A DNA stretch of 64,000 nucleotides from Bacteroidetes bacterium GWF2_43_63 (GCA_001769275.1 MEOQ01000050.1:62001-126000), one strand, 5' to 3'. Numbered from the stretch's first letter, positions 49,904-59,865 are shown. The notes: generated from the sequence alone by a model not told the origin. Numbers and translations: made by a program.

Positions 49904-50593
49904 TTACTGTTTGGTGTAGGTTGAAGTCACATTGTCCATTTGGCTTGCACCGTAGTCAATAACATAGGTGAGGCTTGAAAGGGCTGCGATTGGGGTTGCA
50001 CCAGCGGTAACTGTGAAAGCGCTGAGTGTTGAACCTGTGATGGTAGCGTTTGTAGCTGTGCCGTCACTGTCCCAGTCATAACTTTTTGTCTGGTTGAAAG
50101 TTACACCACTTCCGCTAACAGTTCCCTGAACCTGAAGGCCTGGGAAATAGCAGAAATCTCCAAAATAGATGTAGTTGTAGTTCACAGATGAACCGGTAAC
50201 AACTTCTACGAAGTCATATGTACCAGCACCAGCGCCTGTAATAACAGCGTGAACGTCGTATGAACCTGCGAGGCGGTTAGCCTGAACCGTTACAGTTCTG
50301 GTTTCGGTTGTGGTGTTGCCGGCTTCGTCAGAAACAGTGTAAACTACTTCATAAATACCAACTTTGTTTATGTCGATATCATCGGTTATGGTAATTTGTG
50401 AAGTCAGATCACCGTCTTTGTCGTCATTGGCTGTTGCACCAGACTCAGTGTAAGCGTCACCAAGGTCAAGAGTGATAGCTGCACTACCTGTGATGGTAAT
50501 TGTTGGGTTTGTAATGTCATCTTCGGTACATGAAACACCGATAAATGCTACTGCAGCAATAGCAACTGCAAATCTTAAAAATGCTTTTTTCAT
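49904..50593 (-). CDS. DUF5011-type Ig-like lipoprotein
   Basis: A 229-residue lipoprotein starting at 50593 (MKKAFLRFAVAIAAVAFIG, lipobox IGVSC). Residues about 30-105 are a DUF5011/HYR-like Ig domain (LDLGDAYTESGATANDDKDG, then GIYEVVYTVSDEAGNTT). The rest (about 110-229) is a separate beta-rich domain typical of Bacteroidota surface proteins. Longer starts are rejected because they pass the divergent promoter. Confidence 0.78.
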   Translation of the reverse strand: MKKAFLRFAVAIAAVAFIGVSCTEDDITNPTITITGSAAITLDLGDAYTESGATANDDKDGDLTSQITITDDIDINKVGIYEVVYTVSDEAGNTTTETRTVTVQANRLAGSYDVHAVITGAGAGTYDFVEVVTGSSVNYNYIYFGDFCYFPGLQVQGTVSGSGVTFNQTKSYDWDSDGTATNATITGSTLSAFTVTAGATPIAALSSLTYVIDYGASQMDNVTSTYTKQ

Positions 50594-50616
50594 AGTTTTC
50601 GACTTTATTTGTTTGA

Positions 50617-50664
50617 CAAATGTACAAAAAAAATGATACAATAATAAAAAAAGTATTACTTTTG
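50617..50664. promoter_or_regulatory. Divergent host promoters
   Basis: Minus-strand TACATTTG (50624-50617) precedes the 50593 gene, and plus-strand TACTTTTG (50657-50664) precedes the 50695 gene. Both match TAnnTTTG. Confidence 0.65.
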
Positions 50665-50694
50665 TGCCGTTAAACCAAACAAAACCAAAGAAGA

Positions 50695-50913
50695 ATGAAA
50701 AACTTATTCGCAATTGTAGGCCTCGTTGGCATGTTTGCTCTTGTATCATGCGGTGGCGCAAAAAAAGATGATGACAAAGCAAAACTTGATTCATTGAAAA
50801 AAGACAGCATCATGAAAGACAGCCTGATGAAAGACAGCATCACAAAAGCTGAAGAAATGGCTGCTATGGATTCACTGAAAGCTGATTCAGCAAAAGCTGA
50901 AGAGAAGAAGTAA
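50695..50913 (+). CDS. Small charged lipoprotein 1
   Basis: A 72-residue lipoprotein (KNLFAIVGLVGMFALVSCGG) with a repetitive Asp/Lys/Ser tail built of KDS(I/L)MKDS-like units. Homologous to the next gene. It probably sits in the outer membrane as a peptidoglycan- or surface-associated small protein. Function unknown. Confidence 0.65.
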   Translation: MKNLFAIVGLVGMFALVSCGGAKKDDDKAKLDSLKKDSIMKDSLMKDSITKAEEMAAMDSLKADSAKAEEKK

Positions 50914-50946
50914 TTGTTTGATAATTATCAACTAAACCAAAAAAAC

Positions 50947-51267
50947 ATGAAAAATCTGTTTGTAATCGCAGCTCTGGCTGGTATGTTCGCGCTGGTTTCT
51001 TGCGGTGGTAGCAAGAAAGATGATGAAAAAGCAAAGCAGGATTCAATCCGCAAAGCTGATTCACTTGCAAAAGTTGCTGAAGATAGCATCAAAAAAGTTG
51101 AAGAACTTGAGCAGGCTCGTCTTGATTCAATTGCAAAAGCAAAAGAAGACAGCATTGCTAACGCTTCTAAAGGCACTTATAAGCCAAAAACCAACACCAC
51201 AACGGTGTCAACTAACACCACAACAATCACCACAAACACCACTAAACCGGTTCGTGGAGGTCGTTAA
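50947..51267 (+). CDS. Small charged lipoprotein 2
   Basis: A 106-residue paralogue of the upstream gene starting at 50947 (KNLFVIAALAGMFALVSCGG). It has a Lys/Asp/Glu-rich helix followed by a Thr/Asn-rich end (TNTTTVSTNTTTITTNTT). It ends before a strong terminator, so the two form a short operon. Confidence 0.65.
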   Translation: MKNLFVIAALAGMFALVSCGGSKKDDEKAKQDSIRKADSLAKVAEDSIKKVEELEQARLDSIAKAKEDSIANASKGTYKPKTNTTTVSTNTTTITTNTTKPVRGGR

Positions 51268-51290
51268 GAGTTAGCGATTCAAGATTTAAG

Positions 51291-51322
51291 AAAAGGTCAT
51301 TCGTTCTCGAATGACCTTTTTC
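51291..51322. terminator. Intrinsic terminator
   Basis: A 13-pair stem (AAAAGGTCATTCG with CGAATGACCTTTT, loop TTCT) followed by T residues. Confidence 0.88.
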
Positions 51323-51759
51323 GTTATATACAGTTTTTCAAACTGCTGCCGTTTGGTTTCTGTCTCGGATTACTTCCCGATTGTCATCGGGACAGCGACA
51401 GGCCAGGTTTATAATCCTGGGCTGTCTCAAAATAGCGGTTGGTTACGACATTCCACCGTTCCGGTCGGTGATATGGAATTCTTCTTTGCTTTTGAACCGG
51501 AACATGGAACCGTCGTAACAATTGCAAAAACAACGGTTCCATGACCTTCAGCTCCGCAACTCTCCTAGTCGGGCAAACCTTCGTCGCATCCGACGATGGA
51601 ATGTTGTTTTTGCCGTGAAGTTTGAATTTTGAAACAGCCCGAGATACCGTTCATTTCCTATGTCGCTTGAGGGAGTGAAATGTTGTTTTTGCAGCTGATT
51701 TCTTTGTGAGACAGCCTCTTTTGAAAATCGGGTACCATACAAAGGAGAAAGACTGCAAC
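51323..51759. repeat. Non-coding spacer with degenerate repeats
   Basis: No gene seen. ATGTTGTTTTTGC occurs at about 51601 and 51680, and an inverted version (GCAAAAACAACGGTTCCAT) at 51524. GTTACGAC and GTCGTAAC form a wider inverted pair (about 51443 and 51512). CCCGATTGTCATCGGG is a short hairpin near 51378. The block looks like decayed host repeats. Confidence 0.45.
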
Positions 51760-52419
51760 TTAATTTTCCAGCGGATTCTCGCAGTAATCCATCAGAATAA
51801 TGTAAACACCCATCATTTCTTTATAAACATCAAAAGGATAGATGCAGATTCCAGGTCTCTTCAATGCTGTCTGCCTGCGTTGTTTCAGACTATATAAACT
51901 TGAGTTGAATGTAGGTATGACAGTGATTTGCTGAGCAAGTTGAGCCCGACGCTTGTAGTATGCATTTATTTTTTCTTTTTCAGCCTTTGTTTTACCGGTA
52001 TAAACACGGTTCGAACGTGTACTCTTTTCTGCATCGTACAGATGAGATACGCCCATTTGTTGCGGTAAACTCCCAAGCATCATATTCAAACTATCATTGG
52101 ATTCTCTTATCCAGAACAGTCGCTCAGATTCCCATTTATCTTCATATAAAAAATGGATCATAGCTGTTTCAGTTCTTGGAAAAGCAGCAAGACTATCGGG
52201 ACTGAAATTACTGCACTCAGATTCAATATGAGCGTATTTATCAATCCTGTAAACAGTTATGCTGGTATCGTCAATATTCATGGTCCAGCCCTTGGGCAAA
52301 TGATGATATATCTTATACAAAATGGTATCGGAAGCCAGAACTTCCTGAAGTTTTTCCTGCTGAGCTGACACAGCAATGGTAAGCAGGAAGGCAGCAAAGA
52401 TTGCGGATAATGTTTTCAT
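51760..52419 (-). CDS. Secreted hypothetical protein
   Basis: A 219-residue protein with a signal peptide (KTLSAIFAAFLLTIAVSAQ). The mature part is mixed alpha/beta with a conserved-looking HHLPKGWTMNIDDTSITV and a basic middle. No family recognised. It lies before dnaN in a different unit on the same strand. Confidence 0.6.
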   Translation of the reverse strand: MKTLSAIFAAFLLTIAVSAQQEKLQEVLASDTILYKIYHHLPKGWTMNIDDTSITVYRIDKYAHIESECSNFSPDSLAAFPRTETAMIHFLYEDKWESERLFWIRESNDSLNMMLGSLPQQMGVSHLYDAEKSTRSNRVYTGKTKAEKEKINAYYKRRAQLAQQITVIPTFNSSLYSLKQRRQTALKRPGICIYPFDVYKEMMGVYIILMDYCENPLEN

Positions 52420-52510
52420 GTGTTTGCGTTTACTAAAAACTATGCCGTAGCGAAATTAAAAAAAAATGCCATCCATTTGGGGGATGACATTTAAAAAATA
52501 CGATGAATTT

Positions 52511-53635
52511 TTATGCGTTGAGCATGATAGGCATAATGAGCATAAGGATGTCTTCCTCAGCCGAATTGGTTTCTTCAGGAATAAGCAGAGCGGCTCTGGT
52601 AGGCGAAGACAAAGTCATTGTAATGTTTTCACAAGCCAGAGTCTGTAATGTTTCGAGGAAGAATTTTGAATTGAAGCCGATTTCAATGTCAGCTCCATCA
52701 TAGATGCAGTTCAGACGCTCTTTTGCTTCGTTTGAGTAGTCGATGTCTTCAGCTGAAATATTGAGTTCCTGCCCTTTGACGTCGAAGCGAACCTGATGGG
52801 AGGCCTGATTGGCAAAAATAGCCACACGCTTCAGAGTGCTGATGAGCGAATTACGGTTGATAACCAGTTTGTAGTTGTTGTCTTTTGGAATGACGCCTTC
52901 ATAAGCCGGATACTTGCCATCGAGCAGACGACAAACAATCTGATAGTTTTCGAAACGGAACGAAACATTGGTATTATTGAACTCAACACCAACATTGCAG
53001 TCGAAACCACTGAGCAGGTTTCGGAGCAGGTTCAGCGGTTTTTTGTGAACGATAAATGAATGAGCTTCGTCCGATTTAATATCATTGCGGCGGAAACGAA
53101 CCAGTTTGTGAGCATCAGTAGCCACAAAATTGGTGTAGTCCGGAGTAATCTCGAAAAATACACCCATCAGCTGCGGGCGGATCTCGTCGTTTCCACATGC
53201 GAAAATGGTGCTGCTGACGGCATTCTGAAGTACAATGCTGCTCATTGAAATGGATTTCGCATTTTCAATAGCTGCAATAGTTGGGTAATTTTCAGGATTG
53301 TAGCCGGCCAGTCTGTAAACGCCTTCCCCTGCATTGATTTCAACGGCAAAGGTTTCTTCGTTTACATTGATGGTAATAGGAATATTCGGAAAAGTTTTGA
53401 GCGTTTCCAGCAGTACGCGCGGTGGAATTGCAACGGCACCTTTACCACTGATTTTCTCAGGGCTCAATTCAACCACAGCTCTGGTCTCGTTGTCCGTGGC
53501 AGTCACCAGGAGTTTGGATCCGTCGGTACTGAACAGAAAATTCTCAATGATAGGAACCAGACTGTTGCTGGAAAGCAGACCACTTACATTTTGCAGTCCT
53601 TTGAGGAGAATATTGCTTGAAATAATGAAATTCAT
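52511..53635 (-). CDS. dnaN: DNA polymerase III beta subunit (sliding clamp)
   Basis: A 374-residue beta clamp of three repeated domains: MNFIISSNILLKGLQNVSGL, then VSSTIFACGNDEIRPQLMGV, and the C-terminal MPIML end. It encircles DNA and tethers the polymerase. A TAATTTTG box (53667-53660) lies about 25 bases before the ATG. It is next to the DUF4340-like and gliding genes, a common layout in Bacteroidota. Confidence 0.95.
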   Translation of the reverse strand: MNFIISSNILLKGLQNVSGLLSSNSLVPIIENFLFSTDGSKLLVTATDNETRAVVELSPEKISGKGAVAIPPRVLLETLKTFPNIPITINVNEETFAVEINAGEGVYRLAGYNPENYPTIAAIENAKSISMSSIVLQNAVSSTIFACGNDEIRPQLMGVFFEITPDYTNFVATDAHKLVRFRRNDIKSDEAHSFIVHKKPLNLLRNLLSGFDCNVGVEFNNTNVSFRFENYQIVCRLLDGKYPAYEGVIPKDNNYKLVINRNSLISTLKRVAIFANQASHQVRFDVKGQELNISAEDIDYSNEAKERLNCIYDGADIEIGFNSKFFLETLQTLACENITMTLSSPTRAALLIPEETNSAEEDILMLIMPIMLNA

Positions 53636-53659
53636 AGCAGTTTATTATTATTGTTCGTG

Positions 53660-53667
53660 CAAAATTA
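53660..53667 (-). promoter_or_regulatory. -7 box of dnaN promoter (TAATTTTG)
   Basis: It fits TAnnTTTG and predicts a leader of about 21 bases. Confidence 0.55.
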
Positions 53668-53698
53668 ATGAATTTAACGGATAATAGAAACCGTTTTT

Positions 53699-54799
53699 TT
53701 ACAAAAGTGTGTCGAATTTGTCAATTTTCACTGGTTGCGTATTATCGGAAGGGGCAAATTCGCTTGCATAGCGCATCAGGGAACCAAAAACAAAATACTG
53801 AGCCATCACAAGGTCCTTTCCGTTAACCACGCCATACAGTCGCTCCGGGTCAAATTCGATGGGATCGCCGGTTAAATTGATACTGCCTTCAGGCAATTTT
53901 ATCCGATACAAAGTGATGCTATTGGTTTCATTTTTTCTATCAGTAACCGAAATAATACAGAATGGGGTTGATTTGCGAATTGAATCCTGTTTTTCGATAG
54001 GAAGTTTGTTAAGAAACTCCTCAAATCGTGCATCTGTAAAGGCATTCAGGTAATTGATCACTTTAACCGTGTCAATATTTTTTAGTTTTCCAACTACTTC
54101 GTTTGTAACGGAAAAGTTCGAATTATCAGGATTGAGCAGCTCGAATGATCGGTCGGCATATTTCGGATAAGTGACACTGACCTTGGCAATGCTCGCCAGC
54201 GTGTAGCGAAAAACCTTATGATCGCGCCAGTCATATTCACGGGGCGAATATCTGGGTTCAAGAAACCCGCGAAAACCCGGAATATGCATGATAAAGGGCA
54301 TTTCAGCATCTTCCATCATCATATAGGTTCCCGTATTATCCATCGTCGCAGAGCCGACATAATAAGTGCGGATACATTTTTCATAAGGGAAAAGCCTGAT
54401 CCCCATCAAATCTATCCGATAAACAGTAGCGTACACTTCAACTTTTGTAGAAAATCCTGCAAGCTGCTTGAAAACCATGTCATATTGGGTCTTCGGAACA
54501 GGGTTGCGGACGGTTACGTACATAAGCGTGTAAAGCAATTCTTCCATCATTTCGGGCTGTACCGAATATTTCTTATTGAGCATCCATCCGTTGCTGTCGG
54601 TACGCTCGAGAAGAACGGAATTTTTTCTTTTATCTGCCAGGAAAACTCTTGTCACGGTTGCCGTATCCGAAATGGCAAAGTTTTTCTCACCGGGATTCAG
54701 GGTTGTGCTTGAACGATTGGTAAGGAAAACGGTGAGGAATAGCGCCAACACGAGCAACAAGGGGATCCAGAAATACCATTTTTTCAGCCATTTTTTCAT
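53699..54799 (-). CDS. DUF4340-like membrane-anchored protein
   Basis: A 366-residue protein with an N-terminal membrane helix (about 8-28) and an extracytoplasmic beta-rich domain. The KKNSVLLERTDSNGWMLNKK and YYVGSAT segments fit DUF4340. It overlaps gldG by 4 bases and likely works with the GldF/GldG transporter. Confidence 0.72.
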   Translation of the reverse strand: MKKWLKKWYFWIPLLLVLALFLTVFLTNRSSTTLNPGEKNFAISDTATVTRVFLADKRKNSVLLERTDSNGWMLNKKYSVQPEMMEELLYTLMYVTVRNPVPKTQYDMVFKQLAGFSTKVEVYATVYRIDLMGIRLFPYEKCIRTYYVGSATMDNTGTYMMMEDAEMPFIMHIPGFRGFLEPRYSPREYDWRDHKVFRYTLASIAKVSVTYPKYADRSFELLNPDNSNFSVTNEVVGKLKNIDTVKVINYLNAFTDARFEEFLNKLPIEKQDSIRKSTPFCIISVTDRKNETNSITLYRIKLPEGSINLTGDPIEFDPERLYGVVNGKDLVMAQYFVFGSLMRYASEFAPSDNTQPVKIDKFDTLL

Positions 54800-56523
54800 A
54801 AGCCTTTTCTGAGTTTAATTTTACGAAAAATCATCAAAACAAGTCCGATTGCTACAATAATAAGTACCGGCCCAAGCACGTTCGACCATTGGATGTAGGC
54901 TTTGTTTGAAGCTATTCTGGATTTATCAAGCAACCGGATCTTCAGTTCGCGTGAACGAATTTCAAGCAGGTTTGATTCATCTGTAAGATAATTCACACAG
55001 TTTAAGAGGAAGTCTTTATTGCCGTAGTTTATTCCCGTGAAACGGTCATAGCCAAGCGGATAAGTATAGTTCTGTCCGTTGCGGTAAACAAATTGATTGT
55101 TGATGATATCGCCATCGGAAATCACAATCATTTTTGAAGGCTTACCCGTTTCAGAGAAACCAATTTCTTTATCCTCGGCAATTTCAGGTGGAATGCGGTT
55201 TGTGAAGACGCTGTTGAAATTTCCTTCAAGCAGAACTGCAACCGGAATTTTTGGTTTATTGAAAAATTCACGTCCCGGCGTTTCGGTAAGCATTCGCAAA
55301 CTGATCACAGCAGGAGTATTCATTATTCTACTGTACTCCGAAGTTGAAAGCAATATGGTCTTCTTTACGCCGCCCGTACCCACGGTATCGATTCCTGAAA
55401 CAAATTCAAAGCGAATGGCATTCAGGTTTTTCACAATCGGATGTCCTTCCGAATTGGAGACACTTGGAAAATAGAACCAATTGAAATATTCAAACTGAGG
55501 CTGATCGCCGATTTGACCGGTTTTTACTGGAATCGGGCAACTGTTCATGTCGAGCAGGAGATTGTTGTTGATCCGGACCCCATATTTAAAGAGCATGTCC
55601 TCCAGGTTGATCTCATTGGCAATGGCTACCGTTTCCGAGCTTGACTGCAGCGAATCCATATTGGTTGCGGTGCCGTCAACAAGCCACAACACGCGACCAC
55701 CGTCCATGATGAACTGGTCAATTACGAATTTATCTTTTTCATCAAAAACAGAATCAGGGCCCGCAATAATGATGGTTTTGAAATTATCAAGCGATTTCAG
55801 CTGCTGATTTATTGTTACCCGCTGAACTTTGTAGTAATCGGACAAACTGCGGGTAATATCTTCGGTCATCATGGCACTGGATTCTCCATGACCGTCGATA
55901 AAGGCAATGTTGGGTTTCTCTCGCACAAACAACCGGCGAACTGCATCTATCAGATTGAATTCGAGCGATTCGAGCGATTCATTAATCAGTACTTCCTTAT
56001 CGGTTTGCTGGCCTGTTTGAATAAAATTAACGGGTGTTTCGCTGGTTTTATAAGAGACTAAAGCACAAGGCCAGATGATCCGCTGTTCGCTCGAAGAGTT
56101 GTTTTGCTGACGATCAACTGCAGGCTGAAGGCCTTTTTCGACAAGCTCGTTGTAATAATCATTGAGCGTGCGTTTATCTTTACCTTCAGCAGGATCAATA
56201 AATTCATATTGAATATTGGCTTTGTTGTAAGCCCTGAAATCATCGAGGGTTTCGCGGATCGAATTGCGCAATTTAGTGTACGATGCCGGCAGTTCTCCAT
56301 CCAGGTAAATCCGGAAATATACGATGTCATCTACTTTTCGCAGCAGATCGATGGTGTTGTCGGAAAGGGTGTAACGCTTTTCCTGTGTGAGGTCCAGGCG
56401 AAAGAAGCCCAGTGTACCGGCCAGATTGAGGACTATTAGAATTGCAATTCCAGCAAAAAGCCGGATCAGGCTTCTCTTTCTGTTTGTCCCGTGATTCGTT
56501 TTCTTTTCCATACTTCTTACCAT
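54796..56523 (-). CDS. gldG: GldG, gliding-associated ABC substrate-binding-like subunit
   Basis: A 575-residue protein with terminal membrane helices (about 20-42 and 550-572) and a large periplasmic domain (RLDLTQEKRYTLSDNTIDLL, FIDGHGESS, IDQFIMDGGRVLWLVDGT). This is the GldG/ABC_transp_aux pattern. It overlaps gldF by 7 bases and works with it; in gliding Bacteroidota the complex supports motility and T9SS function. Confidence 0.85.
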   Translation of the reverse strand: MVRSMEKKTNHGTNRKRSLIRLFAGIAILIVLNLAGTLGFFRLDLTQEKRYTLSDNTIDLLRKVDDIVYFRIYLDGELPASYTKLRNSIRETLDDFRAYNKANIQYEFIDPAEGKDKRTLNDYYNELVEKGLQPAVDRQQNNSSSEQRIIWPCALVSYKTSETPVNFIQTGQQTDKEVLINESLESLEFNLIDAVRRLFVREKPNIAFIDGHGESSAMMTEDITRSLSDYYKVQRVTINQQLKSLDNFKTIIIAGPDSVFDEKDKFVIDQFIMDGGRVLWLVDGTATNMDSLQSSSETVAIANEINLEDMLFKYGVRINNNLLLDMNSCPIPVKTGQIGDQPQFEYFNWFYFPSVSNSEGHPIVKNLNAIRFEFVSGIDTVGTGGVKKTILLSTSEYSRIMNTPAVISLRMLTETPGREFFNKPKIPVAVLLEGNFNSVFTNRIPPEIAEDKEIGFSETGKPSKMIVISDGDIINNQFVYRNGQNYTYPLGYDRFTGINYGNKDFLLNCVNYLTDESNLLEIRSRELKIRLLDKSRIASNKAYIQWSNVLGPVLIIVAIGLVLMIFRKIKLRKGL

Positions 56524-57248
56524 TTGCGTCTTTCGAGCGAAAGTCGGGTTAACATCAGAAACAGAGAAATCAGACTGAGAAAATAGAGCAGGTCGCGTGA
56601 ATCAATGACACCGCGACTCATCGAAATGTAATGCTCGTTGATGCCGATTGATTTTATGAACAGTTCCGCACCGTGAAAAATTCCGCTGTCGTATATAAAT
56701 TCAAATCCCATATACATAAAAGCAGTCAGAAAAACTGCAATGACAAAGGAAACGATTTGATTTTTTGATATTGACGACGCAAAAATCCCGATGGCGAGAA
56801 ATGATGCACCAAGCAGCAACAGCCCGATATACGAACCCCAGATGCCACCGAAATCGAGGTTGCCTTTCGGAACAGCAAGCTGGGAAATGGTATTGAGATA
56901 AATCAAAGTTGGCAGCAGTGAGAAAACCAGTATGACAATGCCTGCAAGATATTTGGCGGCAATGATTTTCATTTCGCTGATGGGTTTGGTCATCAAAAGC
57001 TCGATGGTTCCGGTGTTGATTTCATCAGCAAAACTGCGCATGCTGATTGCAGGCAGTAGAAACAGAAAAACGAATGGCGCCAGAATAAAGAGCCCATCGA
57101 GCGTGGCGTAGCCGAAGCCAAGAATATTGAAATTGTTGGGGAAAACCCAGAGAATAAGTCCGTTGGCTGCCAAAAAGACGCAGATGACTATATAGCCGAT
57201 CAGCGAATGCAGAAATGAACTTATTTCCTTTTTGAATAGAGCGTACAT
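56517..57248 (-). CDS. gldF: GldF, ABC transporter permease
   Basis: A 243-residue ABC-2-type permease with six helices; conserved MRSFADEINTGTIELLMTKP is the cytoplasmic motif after helix 2, as in GldF. The TAACTTTG box (57276-57269) gives a leader of about 17 bases. The ATP-binding partner GldA is not in the window. Confidence 0.87.
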   Translation of the reverse strand: MYALFKKEISSFLHSLIGYIVICVFLAANGLILWVFPNNFNILGFGYATLDGLFILAPFVFLFLLPAISMRSFADEINTGTIELLMTKPISEMKIIAAKYLAGIVILVFSLLPTLIYLNTISQLAVPKGNLDFGGIWGSYIGLLLLGASFLAIGIFASSISKNQIVSFVIAVFLTAFMYMGFEFIYDSGIFHGAELFIKSIGINEHYISMSRGVIDSRDLLYFLSLISLFLMLTRLSLERRKW

Positions 57249-57559
57249 CAGGATTTATTTTAGCGGTGCAAAGTTAATTGAATTTGTTATAGGTAAAAGG
57301 TAAATTTGATGAATTGATCGAGATGTTTTCTCCAACCTCTCTGCGTCGCTGAAAGAGACCTGTCACGATTGCTATCGTGAGCGTTGGAGAGAATGCAACA
57401 AGGCAAAACGCACAACGAACAAGGCATGTGAATTTCAAAAAAACATCTCAAAGCTTACCAGCTGATGATCGCGTATCCTGCGGACAGGACTTCGCTGGAA
57501 GCTAATAGCTACTCAACCTCAGCCTCAACCTTAACCTCAACCTCAACCTTTTAATTAGT
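57249..57559. repeat. Spacer with CTCAAC simple repeat
   Basis: No gene seen. From 57512 to 57551 the sequence is about six imperfect CTCAAC/CTTAAC units. The rest holds no clear motif besides the gldF promoter at the left end. Confidence 0.6.
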
Positions 57560-58378
57560 CTATTCAAACTCAATCCGCACAACATCATTCACCCGAATGC
57601 CGAGCAGCTCTCTGGCAGAGGTCTGATAAAGTGCGATTTCCAAAAGTCCGGTACTGCCGAAAACTGCAACCAGCTCAGCTTCCGGAGCAAAATGGTAGGT
57701 CGGCGAAATTTTCTGAGTAAAATATTTTCCGAAGCGAATAATATATTTATTGTTTTTATTCATTTTGTCAAACATCTTTTTGGTGATGTTTGTAATGGCA
57801 TTGTGATAATTATCGATGTAAATCACCATACCTTTAATGGTATTGTTGTCGCTGGTGGGGCGAAATGGCATTGATTCAAGCAGAGTGGCTGTTTTTTCAC
57901 CAAGCTCGTTGATATCTTTTCCCTCAGCCAGATGCACAGCCGCTTTGGTGCAGACATCCAGTTCCGGAAATGTTTCGTGCTCAATGTTGCCCGGATCCAA
58001 TTGTACGATAACTTCGGGGCTTTCATCGAACACCAGTCCGTAGAGTCCATTATCAGGCCCGACGAAAAAGTGGTTTTTATATTTGATGGCAACTTGCCTG
58101 TCCTGATTGCCTGATGTTCCGTTTACAAGTACAAGGTGAACCGTTCCTTCGGGGAAGCTTTCCCACATATTCCGGACAATCACCGAGGCCTGGAACACAT
58201 CGTACTGGCGAATCTGATGCGTTACGGTAACAATATTAAGTTTTGGCTGGAGCGAAAGCATTCTCCCGTTGACGACTGCAGCGTAAAAATCGCGAATCCC
58301 GAAATCACTTGTAATTGTTACAGGTTTTAAATTCAAAATCAGTATTTTTGTTTCAAAATTACAAATTTTGTAGTTCAT
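57560..58378 (-). CDS. SAM hydroxide adenosyltransferase (DUF62)
   Basis: A 272-residue DUF62 enzyme that splits SAM into adenosine and methionine. ITSDFGIRDFYAAVV, DNGLYGLVFDES and IVTVTHQIRQYDVFQAS fit the family, with the C-terminal TSARELLGIRVNDVV barrel. The start is uncertain: the ATG at 58378 adds a short tail and lies upstream of a TAATTTTG box (58361-58354), while a TTG at 58336 would follow it. Divergent from phoH. Confidence 0.82.
   Translation of the reverse strand: MNYKICNFETKILILNLKPVTITSDFGIRDFYAAVVNGRMLSLQPKLNIVTVTHQIRQYDVFQASVIVRNMWESFPEGTVHLVLVNGTSGNQDRQVAIKYKNHFFVGPDNGLYGLVFDESPEVIVQLDPGNIEHETFPELDVCTKAAVHLAEGKDINELGEKTATLLESMPFRPTSDNNTIKGMVIYIDNYHNAITNITKKMFDKMNKNNKYIIRFGKYFTQKISPTYHFAPEAELVAVFGSTGLLEIALYQTSARELLGIRVNDVVRIEFE
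58343..58372. promoter_or_regulatory. phoH / SAM hydrolase divergent promoter
   Basis: Plus-strand TATTTTTG (58343-58350) would give phoH a leader of about 40 bases. Minus-strand TAATTTTG (58361-58354) faces the SAM hydrolase gene. The palindrome TACAAA-T-TTTGTA lies at 58360-58372. Confidence 0.5.
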
Positions 58379-58396
58379 AACGAATTCTGAAATCAA

Positions 58397-59365
58397 ATGT
58401 CTGTCACTGAACGTGTTTTTGACCTTCAATTTATTGATCACGCTTCGTTTTATGGAGTAGGCGATGCGCATATAAATCAAATCAGGGAGCTGTTTCCCAA
58501 GCTGAAAATTGTTGCGCGTGGCGATATGCTCAAAGTTCTCGGCCCGAAAGCTGAAATTGAAGATTTTTCTCGTCGCTTCGAAAATCTCTTGAAGCATTTT
58601 GATGTTTTTGGTGATCTGAAATCCAATGATATTGCACAAATCATGGGTGTTGAAGCGGTGTTTACTGAGCCGATGGCCCAGATGCCTGCTGATGTGATTG
58701 TTTACGGACGCAGCGGTCAGCCCATTAAAGCACGGACACGCAATCAGGTGAAGATGGTTGAGAAAATCAATTCTTGCGATATGTTGTTTGCTGTTGGTCC
58801 TGCAGGAACCGGAAAAACTTATACAGCAGTTGCGCTGGCGGTGAAGTGGCTCAAGGAAAAGAAGGTGCGACGAATTGTGCTTACCAGGCCTGCCGTTGAA
58901 GCAGGGGAGAACCTTGGATTTCTTCCGGGCGATTTGCGCGAAAAACTCGATCCGTATCTGCAACCATTATATGATGCGCTCAACGACATGCTGCCGCAGC
59001 AAAAACTTCTCGGCTATTTCGATGATGGCACCATTGAAATTGCACCTCTTGCTTTTATGCGCGGACGCACGCTCGAAAAAAGTTTTGTTATTCTCGATGA
59101 AGCTCAGAATGCCACCCGCATGCAGATGAAAATGTTTCTGACACGAATGGGGCAGGATTCAAAATTCATTATCACAGGAGACATGACTCAGATTGACCTT
59201 CCGAGAACGCAGTCCAGTGGCCTTATTCATGCAGTGAACATGGTGAAAAATATTCCGGAAATTGCGGTTGTCGTGCTAGACCAAAATGATGTAATCCGCC
59301 ACCCGATTGTTACAAAAATTATTAATGCATATGAAACTGAAACAGCCAATGAAAACAATAAGTAA
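58397..59365 (+). CDS. phoH: PhoH-like ATPase
   Basis: A 322-residue PhoH protein: an N-terminal KH-like region (about 1-95), Walker A GPAGTGKTYTAV, PAVEAGENLGFLPGD, Walker B VILDEAQNAT and TGDMTQIDLP. It is a predicted ATP-dependent RNA helicase or nuclease factor, linked to RNA turnover. The end overlaps the lipoprotein gene by 17 bases. Confidence 0.9.
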   Translation: MSVTERVFDLQFIDHASFYGVGDAHINQIRELFPKLKIVARGDMLKVLGPKAEIEDFSRRFENLLKHFDVFGDLKSNDIAQIMGVEAVFTEPMAQMPADVIVYGRSGQPIKARTRNQVKMVEKINSCDMLFAVGPAGTGKTYTAVALAVKWLKEKKVRRIVLTRPAVEAGENLGFLPGDLREKLDPYLQPLYDALNDMLPQQKLLGYFDDGTIEIAPLAFMRGRTLEKSFVILDEAQNATRMQMKMFLTRMGQDSKFIITGDMTQIDLPRTQSSGLIHAVNMVKNIPEIAVVVLDQNDVIRHPIVTKIINAYETETANENNK

Positions 59366-59858
59366 CATTTTTCTGATCCTGGCTTCGGTCGTTGTATTGT
59401 CGTCGTGCGGCAAATACGAGGAAGGCCCTGCTGTTAGTTTCCGCTCATCAGCAAAACGATTGATTGGCCTGTGGGAATTTTCATCCATCAAAGTTGATGG
59501 CATTGAATATATCACAAGCTATTTTAATGATTCAACAGACCTCAAGATATCGATGACAGGAACGCGTGATGAAATATTTGCAATTCTGGTTGAAGACAAC
59601 AGAAATTCATCACAGCTGTCAACGTCGCTGCTGGAGCTGAATGACAAAAGTACAGAATTTACTTTGTGCCTGAGTGAAAGTCCTTTGTACACCGATGTCA
59701 CTCAGTATTTTTACGCCTTGATTCCTGCATTAAAAGAAGAAAACACATGGACTATTCAGCGGCTGTCTGTCAATGAACTATGGATCAGCGCTACTTATCA
59801 GGAACAGATATACAATCTTCAACTGAGCAAAATCGAACAATATCTTTTCAATCCATAA
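59349..59858 (+). CDS. Lipocalin-like lipoprotein
   Basis: A 169-residue lipoprotein starting at 59349 ([20 protein letters not shown] lipobox). The body ([16 protein letters not shown], then a run of beta strands) has a lipocalin-like look common in Bacteroidota. It overlaps phoH and precedes purC by seven bases. Confidence 0.68.
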   Translation: MKTISNIFLILASVVVLSSCGKYEEGPAVSFRSSAKRLIGLWEFSSIKVDGIEYITSYFNDSTDLKISMTGTRDEIFAILVEDNRNSSQLSTSLLELNDKSTEFTLCLSESPLYTDVTQYFYALIPALKEENTWTIQRLSVNELWISATYQEQIYNLQLSKIEQYLFNP

Positions 59859-59865
59859 AAACCCT

